From Nocardiopsis sp. JB363 (GTDB lineage Bacteria; Actinomycetota; Actinomycetes; Streptosporangiales; Streptosporangiaceae): DNA of 64,000 nucleotides. Below are positions 18,100 through 24,907 of the stretch, piece after piece. The position numbers and the translations under genes were made by a program. The stretch is taken from assembly GCF_900143625.1 (NCBI RefSeq), contig NZ_FRFF01000097.1, positions 1 to 64,000 of the forward strand, read 5' to 3'. The notes under the pieces were generated by a model that saw nothing but the letters and a program-made list of their open reading frames with translations, did not search any database and was not told the origin of the DNA. Every line of letters begins with the position of its first letter. Positions within the stretch are counted from its first letter, which is position 1.

Positions 18100-18852
18100 G
18101 TGATCCTGCTGTTCCCGCATATCCTGGCGCCGTCCCCCGCCGAACGGGCCCGTTCGGTCCTGGCGCGCCCCAACCCCGCGACCGTCACCACCTCCGACGT
18201 CTCCCTGCACCTGACCGGACCCGCCTGCCACACCGGTCCCGACGGGGAGATCACCCTCCTGGTGCCGGACCAACACCGCGTCCTGAACGAGATCGACTCC
18301 GGTGGACTCGAAGCCACCATCGAGTTCACCGACACCGCCCCCGTCGACCTGCGCGACCGGACCCGTTCCCTGCTGTGGATCAACGGCGACCTGCGTCTGC
18401 CGCCCGCGGCCGAGGCCCGCGACCACGCCCTGGCCGTGCTGGAGCGGGACCCCGACGAACGCCTCCTCGACCTGGGCCACGGGCGCACCATGATCGTGCT
18501 CCGTCCCCACCTGGTCGTGTACTCCGACCACGACGGCTGCCACGTACTGGCCACGGAGGAGTTCACCGCCCTGAACCCCGACCCCTTCGACCGCTGGGAG
18601 GGCCCGTGGCTGCGTCATCTGGAGCAGGACCACGCCGATCTGCTCGAAGCGGTGGTCCAACACTGCCCCGTGCCGCTGCCCGACGGCCGCCCTCGGCCTC
18701 TGGGCGTGGACCGTTACGGCCTGCGCCTGCGTCTGGAGAGCCCCGAGGGCGACCACGACGTGCGCATCCCCTTCCGTCGCCCGGCGCGCAACGCCCACGA
18801 GGTCGCCCACCGGGTCCAGGAACTGGCCCGGGTCCCCTTCGACCGCTGCTGA
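18100..18852 (+). CDS. DUF2470 / HugZ-like protein under iron control
   Basis: A 250-residue protein. The C-terminal part (FDRWEGPWLRHLEQDHADLLEAV through RIPFRRPARNAHEVAHRVQELA) is a DUF2470 domain, found at the end of HugZ-like haem-handling proteins and in related split-barrel flavin-binding families. The N-terminal half (VTTSDVSLHLTGPACHTG and after) resembles the split barrel. A near-perfect iron box directly upstream indicates expression under iron limitation, which fits a role in haem or iron handling. The start is the GTG at 18100. The exact reaction is not shown. Confidence 0.8.
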   Translation: MILLFPHILAPSPAERARSVLARPNPATVTTSDVSLHLTGPACHTGPDGEITLLVPDQHRVLNEIDSGGLEATIEFTDTAPVDLRDRTRSLLWINGDLRLPPAAEARDHALAVLERDPDERLLDLGHGRTMIVLRPHLVVYSDHDGCHVLATEEFTALNPDPFDRWEGPWLRHLEQDHADLLEAVVQHCPVPLPDGRPRPLGVDRYGLRLRLESPEGDHDVRIPFRRPARNAHEVAHRVQELARVPFDRC

Positions 18853-18879
18853 GCGAGGTGTCCCTTTCGGACACACGTA

Positions 18880-18908
18880 CGGGCCGGGCCCCGAAGGGTC
18901 CCGGCCCG
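18880..18908. terminator. Hairpin between DUF2470 gene and sufT remnant
   Basis: CGGGCCGGG and CCCGGCCCG arms around an 11-base loop. It sits between the DUF2470 stop and the 3' end of the convergent sufT remnant, so it may serve both. Confidence 0.65.
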
Positions 18909-18926
18909 CGTGCACGTCCGCACGAG

Positions 18927-19024
18927 TCAGACGTTGAAGCCCAGCATGCGCAGCTGGTCCCGACCATCGTCGGTGATCTTGTCCGGACCCCACGGCGGCA
19001 TCCAGACCCAGTTGATCTTGACTT
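18927..19024 (-). pseudogene. sufT: 3' remnant of a DUF59/SufT iron-sulfur assembly gene, cut by the element
   Basis: The minus strand encodes VKINWVWMPPWGPDK followed by ITDDGRDQLRMLGFNV and a stop, the conserved C-terminus of DUF59 (MIP18/SufT-type) metal-sulfur cluster assembly proteins. Upstream of the VKINW codons, similarity stops abruptly and the frame runs into unrelated sequence. Only about 31 of roughly 110 codons remain. The break marks the left junction of the mobile element. The rest of the gene, or a restored copy, should lie beyond the right end of the element, outside the window. Confidence 0.8.
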
Positions 19025-19221
19025 GGCGATCACTCCATAGGCCTCTTGCCTGGTCATATGTGGCGGCGGAGATCCAGGATGAACCAAATACCGCACAGGA
19101 TCCCGCACAGTGTCCGGAAACGATGCGTGGAGTGGTTCGCTCTGGAGATGATGGGTGATCACGGGTGATGTCCGATTCTGAAGTCAAGGGTGAAGCGCCT
19201 CGGGAACGCAGGTTGTCGATC

Positions 19222-19730
19222 TCATGAGAACTCCCGGAGGATCGCTGACACTCGGGCGATGACCTCATGGGACCGGGCGAAGATCATCTCCCTCTCGTCG
19301 TAGTTGATCTCACGGACCGGCGATCGGGGCTGAGGTGGTGGTGCCGGTGTTGGCTCGGGCCCAACGAGTAGCTGACGCACGACGGAGATGATCATGGACG
19401 GCGATGACGGGTGCATCGGGAAGTACGGGTCGATCAGCCCCAGCGATCATCGGTGCGTGATCGACTCAGCTCGGTCGGGGCCAGTCTCAGTGCTTGGTGA
19501 CGACTCAAGCTCAGGCTGCCGTGGGTGGTCGGGGCGATGAAGACCGCGGCGACCATCGTTCGGCGCAGCTGCTGCCTCAGCACCCAATGAGTGTCAGGAT
19601 TGTTGATCATGATCGAGCTGCGTCTGATCACTCGACGCAGACTGCCGGTGTCGTCGCGGAACTGCTTCGGCCAGGTCGGTGCCGTGGTCGCGCGCAGGAT
19701 CTAGACGATTCGCTTCGACGGGCGTTCTCA
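19222..19730 (-). pseudogene. Decayed paralogue of the neighbouring 276-residue protein
   Basis: Two minus-strand fragments match the 276-residue protein encoded at 19975-20805 by eye. The upstream fragment (DDTGSLRRVIRR..., IAPTTHGSLSLSRHQALRL) matches DTGSLHRLLARG and LAPASHGGLGLSRPQSQAL. The downstream fragment (MHPSSPSMIISVVRQLLVGPEPTPAP) matches MHPASISRLVRAIRALLDGPAPQPAP. A stretch of about 75 residues between them is deleted. A single-base loss at the DRWG position shifts the frame, and an in-frame TAG lies further upstream. The intact copy is 245 bases away, so this is a duplicated and decayed gene. Confidence 0.75.
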
Positions 19731-19734
19731 ACCA

Positions 19735-19795
19735 CTACGCCCGCGCCGGCGAGGACGCCCTGCGCGACTCGGTGCGCAGACTCGACTCCGTGTAG
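19735..19795 (+). other. Short fragment resembling a recombinase C-terminus
   Basis: One plus-strand frame reads VLNHYARAGEDALRDSVRRLDSV and a stop. The HYAR...LRD pattern is like the end of some tyrosine recombinases, after the catalytic tyrosine. No start or upstream part is seen. It may be a relic of an earlier integrase, but the stretch is too short to be sure. Confidence 0.25.
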
Positions 19796-19805
19796 GGGAT
19801 AGGGC

Positions 19806-19964
19806 TCAGGCGTCGTCCTCGTCAACGACGAGGCTGGGCATCGGGCCGTAGTCCTCGAGTTCGGCCATCGGCTCGTCGTAGACCTCGGCAGAGGCGGTGG
19901 CGTCGTAGGCTTCGGCCAGGCTCGCGCCGTGCACACCGAGGATGCCTTCCCAGTCGAATCCCAT
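19806..19964 (-). CDS. Small acidic protein of unknown function
   Basis: A 52-residue acidic protein (MGFDWEGILGVHGASLAEAY...). GAAGG precedes the ATG at 19964. The start lies 10 bases after the stop of the 276-residue gene on the same strand, so the two are probably co-translated and work together. No family is recognised. Confidence 0.6.
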   Translation of the reverse strand: MGFDWEGILGVHGASLAEAYDATASAEVYDEPMAELEDYGPMPSLVVDEDDA

Positions 19965-19974
19965 GCCTTCGAGG

Positions 19975-20805
19975 CTATCCGAACTCCGCGAGCGCATCCT
20001 CGACTCGGGCGAGGATCTCGTCAGCCCGGGCGTGGATCTCGGCCTCCTCTTCAGGGTCGATCTGTCGGGGTGGAGGTGCGGAGGTATAGGCAACGGCGGG
20101 GGCAGGTTGGGGGGCAGGTCCGTCGAGTAGCGCACGAATCGCGCGCACGAGTCTGGAAATCGACGCAGGATGCATCGGGGTCCAAGGCTCGATCCAGCCC
20201 CAGCGGTCGATGCCAGCCAGGATCACCGGGCTCATGCGCCAGTCGGGATATGGGTCGGGTTGCTCGTGCTGATGAGCCGTTTTGTGGCCGCTCCTGCGGC
20301 GAATGACGTTGCGCATGAGGGAGCGTGACCAGTCGTAGTTGGCCCCGATGACCTCGATCCACGACCAGACCGCGCAGGCTGGACAGTCGTTGGCGCCCTC
20401 AGTGTGGGCGATGGTCGGCCGCAGCCGCTGGAGCCGGTCCGGGGTCAAGGCTTGGCTCTGCGGCCGGGACAGCCCCAGCCCACCATGCGAGGCCGGGGCA
20501 AGGAGGACACCAGCGAAGAGTAGCCGGCGCAGGCGCAGTCGAGACAGCCAGGCGACGTCAGGGTGGTCGCCGAGCACGGTGCCGCGGGCCAGAAGGCGAT
20601 GCAGAGAACCGGTGTCTCCTCTGTGCTCGGCGGGCCAGGCCGGACCGTCAAGGACTCGCATCGGTCGCAGGGCGGCGAGCACACGCTGAGAAGGGCTGGC
20701 CTGGCGCGCGAAGCGGTCGAGGGTTACAGGATCGCGGTCCTCGAGCGAAGTCCCGGTCACGGCGCACCAGTCGACCCAGAGGCCAAGGGGTGTGATTCTG
20801 CTCAT
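19975..20805 (-). CDS. Unknown protein of the integration module
   Basis: A 276-residue protein (292 if the ATG at 20853 is used; neither start has a strong ribosome-binding site). The first 45 residues (LGLWVDWCAVTGTSLEDRDP) faintly resemble the SAM-like core-binding domain of tyrosine recombinases, which could point to an accessory factor. The middle has DCPACAVWSWIEVIGANYDW. The end is a Pro/Ala linker plus an acidic helix (EEEAEIHARADEILARVEDAL). A decayed paralogue lies just downstream and a recombinase gene is divergent from it. The function is not known; a link to excision or integration is inferred from position only. Confidence 0.6.
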   Translation of the reverse strand: MSRITPLGLWVDWCAVTGTSLEDRDPVTLDRFARQASPSQRVLAALRPMRVLDGPAWPAEHRGDTGSLHRLLARGTVLGDHPDVAWLSRLRLRRLLFAGVLLAPASHGGLGLSRPQSQALTPDRLQRLRPTIAHTEGANDCPACAVWSWIEVIGANYDWSRSLMRNVIRRRSGHKTAHQHEQPDPYPDWRMSPVILAGIDRWGWIEPWTPMHPASISRLVRAIRALLDGPAPQPAPAVAYTSAPPPRQIDPEEEAEIHARADEILARVEDALAEFG

Positions 20806-21039
20806 GGTCCGAGACTGCCACCGGGAAACAGGCTCCCGGTACGCATCGGGCATGGACGGGTCGGGGAGCGGGGACCAGTTCGCCTCGGAGATGAATCGAA
20901 AGGGATCGTCGAAAACTCTCGATCCGTCGTCAGCGGCTCACGCGACGGTCTCTGTCGTCCATGCCCTGATAAGCGCAGTTAGCAGGAACAGGGTGTAGAG
21001 GCCACCGGAGGGACCTGTTTAGTCAGAGAAACTGGAGTC

Positions 21040-22194
21040 ATGAGTCAGACTTCCATCCTCGCCGCCGTGTCTGCGCCTGTGTCGACGTTGGAGCCAGAGA
21101 TCAACGACGAGTTGCGTGAGCTCGAGGTTGTCTCTCGCGACCTAGAGACACACACCCTTTCGGCGAACACTCGGCGAGCCTACGCGGGGGCTTGGCGGGA
21201 TTTCGCGGCTTTCTGCTCCGTGCACGACCTCGAGGCGATGCCAGCGCATCCGGAGACGGTGCGCTGGTACGTGGCATGGATGTCGGTACAACTCGACGAT
21301 CTTGGTGGGCCCCGGTGGTCGGTGGCCACGATTCGGCAGCGGCTGGCAGGCATTGCCGATGCCCATCTGCGCTCGGGCGCACTCGACCCGACCGCTCACC
21401 GCGGAGTCAGTGGGTTGGTTCGCGGCCTGGCGAAGCTGCGGGCGATGCGGCCGAAGCGGAAGCGACCACTGCTACTCGATGACGTCATGCGAGTCATCAC
21501 CGCGATGGACCACGACGTCTACCCGGCGGGTGTATCGGCTGCCCGCGACAGCGTGGCGGTCTGGCTCGGCTTTGCTGGCGCTCTGCGCCGGTCTGAGGCG
21601 GCGGGCCTGACCCTTGACGACCTCGAGCTCCACCAGCGCGACGGGGTCCATATTCGGGTGGGGGCGACGAAGGCCGACCAGGACAACTCCGCCCCTGACG
21701 TCGTCGTCCTCCCTTACGGCAGCATGCCGAGTACATGCGCAGTCTGCACGCTCCACCGCTGGGTCGCCCTGCTTGTCGCCGATGGTGACCAGCGAACGAC
21801 GATGCGGCTGCTACTGGGCTACCAGATCGATGAACACGTGTGCGGCAGGGACGGCGGTCCGGGTCTTGTCAGTAGTGCGGATCTGGCTTCACCCACTCCC
21901 CTGCTGCGGGCGACCTACCGGAACCGGAGGTTGGCGACCATCCACGGCCGCGGTGTCACCGGCGACGCCCTGCACACGATGCTGCGCACCCGCATCGCCG
22001 AGGCCGGTATGGACCCGGGCACCTACGGCTTCCACTCCCTACGGGCCGGGCACGTGACCCAGGCCAGGCGCAACGGTGCGAGCACGGAGGAGATCATGCG
22101 CGCTGGCAGGTGGAAGAAGGCCGAGACGGTCGATGTCTACGACCGTGAGTGGAACCCAGCGGCGCGCAACTCCGTAATGAGGCTGGGCCTGTAG
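21040..22194 (+). CDS. int: Tyrosine recombinase (integrase)
   Basis: A 384-residue site-specific recombinase. The N-terminal SAM-like DNA-binding part is visible (TRRAYAGAWRDFAAFCSVHDL, about 45-110). The catalytic domain has R183 in GALRRSEAAGL, H332-x-x-R335 with H338 in FHSLRAGH, and nucleophile Y367 in TVDVYDREW, so the catalytic set looks complete. It lies 2 kb from the break in sufT and most likely catalyses integration and excision of the element. Its stop is 3 bases from that of the convergent XRE regulator. Confidence 0.92.
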   Translation: MSQTSILAAVSAPVSTLEPEINDELRELEVVSRDLETHTLSANTRRAYAGAWRDFAAFCSVHDLEAMPAHPETVRWYVAWMSVQLDDLGGPRWSVATIRQRLAGIADAHLRSGALDPTAHRGVSGLVRGLAKLRAMRPKRKRPLLLDDVMRVITAMDHDVYPAGVSAARDSVAVWLGFAGALRRSEAAGLTLDDLELHQRDGVHIRVGATKADQDNSAPDVVVLPYGSMPSTCAVCTLHRWVALLVADGDQRTTMRLLLGYQIDEHVCGRDGGPGLVSSADLASPTPLLRATYRNRRLATIHGRGVTGDALHTMLRTRIAEAGMDPGTYGFHSLRAGHVTQARRNGASTEEIMRAGRWKKAETVDVYDREWNPAARNSVMRLGL

Positions 22195-22197
22195 GCC

Positions 22198-22680
22198 TCA
22201 GTCCTCGCGTTCCCAGCCGCGGCGCTCGCTTTCGTCAAGAGGGACGCGGGCGTCGATTGCTTCGGCCAGCTCCGGGTCGAGCGGGGGTGTGGACGGTTGG
22301 GCGCGGGCCAGTTGGATGCGCTCGTCGGTCAGCGCCTTGATGGCGACGGTGAGCCGGTCGATTTCGGCCCGCGAGCGGTTCCACTGGCCCTCTACGGCGG
22401 CGAGCTCGGTGAGGTACTCGTGCAGACGCCGCTGGTTCTCTGCGGCTGGGTCCTCGACCAGGAGCATCACCAGGGGCAAGTCGAGGGCCTGGGCGGCGGC
22501 GACGGCCTCGTCGAGGCGCACGGCCCTCTGTTGCTGCTCGATGCGGGTCACGGCCGAGGGGTCGACCTTGGTTCCGAGGACGGCGGCCATGCGTCGGGCG
22601 AGCTCCGCCTGGCTGATCTCGGCGCGCTCGCGCTCAGTGCGCAGGCGGCGGGTGAAGAAGTCGGACGGCATGGGTGTCAT
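22198..22680 (-). CDS. XRE-family regulator with coiled-coil tail
   Basis: A 160-residue protein with an N-terminal HTH_3 domain (FFTRRLRTERERAEISQAEL, about 8-70, with PSAVTRIEQQQRAV as recognition region), then a probable coiled coil (about 95-135). GAAAGAGG precedes the ATG at 22680. It is transcribed away from the transfer genes and is separated from them by a 410-base control region with a good palindrome. A role as the element's repressor is likely by analogy with other integrative elements. Confidence 0.82.
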   Translation of the reverse strand: MTPMPSDFFTRRLRTERERAEISQAELARRMAAVLGTKVDPSAVTRIEQQQRAVRLDEAVAAAQALDLPLVMLLVEDPAAENQRRLHEYLTELAAVEGQWNRSRAEIDRLTVAIKALTDERIQLARAQPSTPPLDPELAEAIDARVPLDESERRGWERED

Positions 22681-23094
22681 CGGTCGATGGCCTCTTTCAA
22701 GAGTGATGCGCAGGCGGCACGGCAGTGAGCAAATCGCACTGTACACACATTCCCGTGTGCCGGGCGCACTGACTTGCCACCTCGACCATGCCCACCCAGG
22801 CAGACCTCCCACCTCGATCATCATGCTGTCGATTGGATAGAACTATCTAATCGACTATTGATCACCACTCGAATGATGTAGATTTGCGGTTGAGAACGCG
22901 TACGTGAACGAGGGAAATAGCGGGACAACCGACGATGTGACCGAGGAGAGCCCACCCACGCCTGGTCAATTAAATGAGAGACAGACACGAGTATGTAGTC
23001 ATTACATGCTTGCGGATGAGGCGAGTGAGCCGCCCATGTCAATCGGTGTCCTGTCAGGTGTGCATCGGAGACGGAAAGGCGAGAGGAAGACATC
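22681..23094. promoter_or_regulatory. Control region with palindromic operator
   Basis: This 414-base spacer separates the XRE regulator from the first transfer gene. It has an AT-rich core (22,820-22,900). Within it cgattggatag at 22830-22840 and ctatctaatcg at 22843-22853 form a palindrome with 10 of 11 matches around AA, followed by a further ACTATTGATC word. This is the best candidate for a repressor operator and a divergent promoter. I see no convincing gene here. Confidence 0.55.
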
Positions 23095-23451
23095 ATGACG
23101 ACGATCAACGAAGCGGGGGTGCAAACCATCCCGCTGCCGAGCGCGGCCTGGGACATCGGCAGCTTTCTGCAGAACGCGACCGGCACGGTTCAGGGCTGGG
23201 GCGGCTCCCTGCTGATCCTGCTCGGCTGCGTCGGGCTCATCTGGGGCGCCGTAGTACTCATCCTCAAGCTCATCGCCAGCCCGCAGAAGGAGCAGCAGCA
23301 GGCCGGCTGGGGCAAGATCGCGCTCCTCGTGCTCGTCGGCGGCGCTCTCTTCACCGGCGGCTTCAACATCGTCCAGACCGTCGGGTCCGGCGGTCAGCAG
23401 ACCATCGAGGAGCTTGGCGGCGGGTCCGTCATCGCCTCCACTTGGAACTGA
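23095..23451 (+). CDS. Small VirB2/TrbC-like membrane protein
   Basis: A 118-residue protein with two transmembrane helices (about 38-60 GSLLILLGCVGLIWGAVVLIL and 73-95 IALLVLVGGALFTGGF) joined by a short charged loop. Size and topology match pilin-like VirB2/TrbC components. It is the first gene of the transfer region. Assignment rests on topology and context, not on a strict motif. GAGAGGAAG precedes the ATG. Confidence 0.65.
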   Translation: MTTINEAGVQTIPLPSAAWDIGSFLQNATGTVQGWGGSLLILLGCVGLIWGAVVLILKLIASPQKEQQQAGWGKIALLVLVGGALFTGGFNIVQTVGSGGQQTIEELGGGSVIASTWN

Positions 23452-23572
23452 CCGGGACCACGAGACGGGCCATCAGCGATCGGGTCGGGTTGGCCGGGGC
23501 CATGCGGCCTCAGCCCACCCGATCCGCCATTCGCACATCGAGAGGGAAAGCGGCGCAGGGGTGTAGACGGAC

Positions 23573-24874
23573 ATGGCGTTCAAAGACACGATCATTGCCT
23601 TCGGCAAGAGGTTCAAGCTCGACTCGCACCACACGATGGAGCGCTTCGGCGTGGTGTGCGGGATCTTCGCAGTTACAGCAGTGGCCGTCTTCGGCGGGTC
23701 AGCCTTCGCCGCCTGGAACTCCGGCAAGGAGGCCCTGACCGACACCTCGGTGTACACCCCCACGTTCACGACGTCGAAGACGAAGCTCAAGGGCGACGTC
23801 GACGGTGTGTACACGAATGAGCTGGGAAACAAGGCCTTGTTGATCATGCACTTCGACAAGGGCGCGAAGATCTCCTACAACGCCGCCGACTACCAGGGCT
23901 TCCTCATGGGCTCTGACGAGAATCTCAATACTGAGACGGTCTCGACGCCGGGTATCTCCTCCTCCTTCCACGTCTTCGGCTCCACCGGCTACGTCGGCGT
24001 CCTCTTCGAGGCCGACGAGCCCTTCGCTCAGCAGGTGCTCAACCTGACGATGCGGGCCAACCAGGAACTGTCGTTCAGGGAGGCCGACGACGAGCCCGCC
24101 GACGAGCTGGCCGGGGACAAGTCCTTCGCCCAGCATGACCAGTGGCGGGTCTTCTTCAACCCTGGGGCGCGGAAGGCGGAGACGATCGCCTCGCTCGACG
24201 CGGCGACCTTCGCCCCGGCCCGGGCCTTCTACGACGTGGTCCTGAAGTCGGACGAGCAGACGGCGCGCGCAGCCCTGGACTCCAAGCTCGTCGAGATGCG
24301 CACCGCACTGTCGCGCATCGACTCCTACACCACGGACCTCGAGACGACGAAAGTCGACGGCCTCTTCCTGCGCCCGCCGCAGGTGCCCGGCTTCATCGCC
24401 GGCGACGAGGTCACCGGTGGGTCGAAGTCCGAGTCGGAGAACGGCAAGTCGAACCTGGCGCTGACGACGAAGACCGTCGTGCCCGGAGGGTTCGACTTCA
24501 ACTGGCGGTCGGGCAATGTCTACGACGGCTACCTCGACGTCCTCGTCCCGGTCGGTCAGAGCTATGGCGAGTTCCTGTCGCAGAAGTCGGTCGAGAGCAC
24601 GGACGAGCGCGAGTTCGGAGTGGACGACATCGAGTGGACGCTCTCGGACGGGTCGTCGCTGGCGCAGGACTACCGCACCTCGGACGTGACCATGCGGCCG
24701 CTGACGAACGTCATGAACAACCTCTCGCAGGCCTACGTCGACTACTACTCCGCCAAGAACGAGTACCAGTCGAGCCTCCTGTTCGACCTATTGGCCCTCG
24801 ACGTCGATCTGCGCGACGTGCAGTCGAACAGCTCGGCCAACAGCGATGAGCAGTCCCTCTTCATCAATTACTGA
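23573..24874 (+). CDS. Single-pass membrane protein, probable transfer component
   Basis: A 433-residue protein with one transmembrane helix at about 25-47 (GVVCGIFAVTAVAVFGGSAF). The remainder is probably outside the membrane and acidic. There are no cysteines in the outer part and no enzyme motif that I recognise. Its place between the pilin-like gene and the wall hydrolase suggests a structural part of the transfer channel. Confidence 0.65.
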   Translation: MAFKDTIIAFGKRFKLDSHHTMERFGVVCGIFAVTAVAVFGGSAFAAWNSGKEALTDTSVYTPTFTTSKTKLKGDVDGVYTNELGNKALLIMHFDKGAKISYNAADYQGFLMGSDENLNTETVSTPGISSSFHVFGSTGYVGVLFEADEPFAQQVLNLTMRANQELSFREADDEPADELAGDKSFAQHDQWRVFFNPGARKAETIASLDAATFAPARAFYDVVLKSDEQTARAALDSKLVEMRTALSRIDSYTTDLETTKVDGLFLRPPQVPGFIAGDEVTGGSKSESENGKSNLALTTKTVVPGGFDFNWRSGNVYDGYLDVLVPVGQSYGEFLSQKSVESTDEREFGVDDIEWTLSDGSSLAQDYRTSDVTMRPLTNVMNNLSQAYVDYYSAKNEYQSSLLFDLLALDVDLRDVQSNSSANSDEQSLFINY

Positions 24875-24907
24875 CCTTCGGCCCGACGGAGCCGGAAAGG
24901 AGCATTG

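Noticed and set aside
18927..19268. Reading the sufT remnant as a complete 113-residue gene
   Set aside because: Residues before VKINW have no similarity to the family and cross the element junction; no ribosome-binding site is seen.
19735..19795. Second intact integrase
   Set aside because: Only about 23 codons resemble a recombinase end; no catalytic residues or start are present.
22974..23738. Plus-strand frame overlapping the VirB2-like gene and its downstream spacer
   Set aside because: It overlaps the better-supported 118-residue gene in another frame and is arginine-rich, as expected of a shadow frame.
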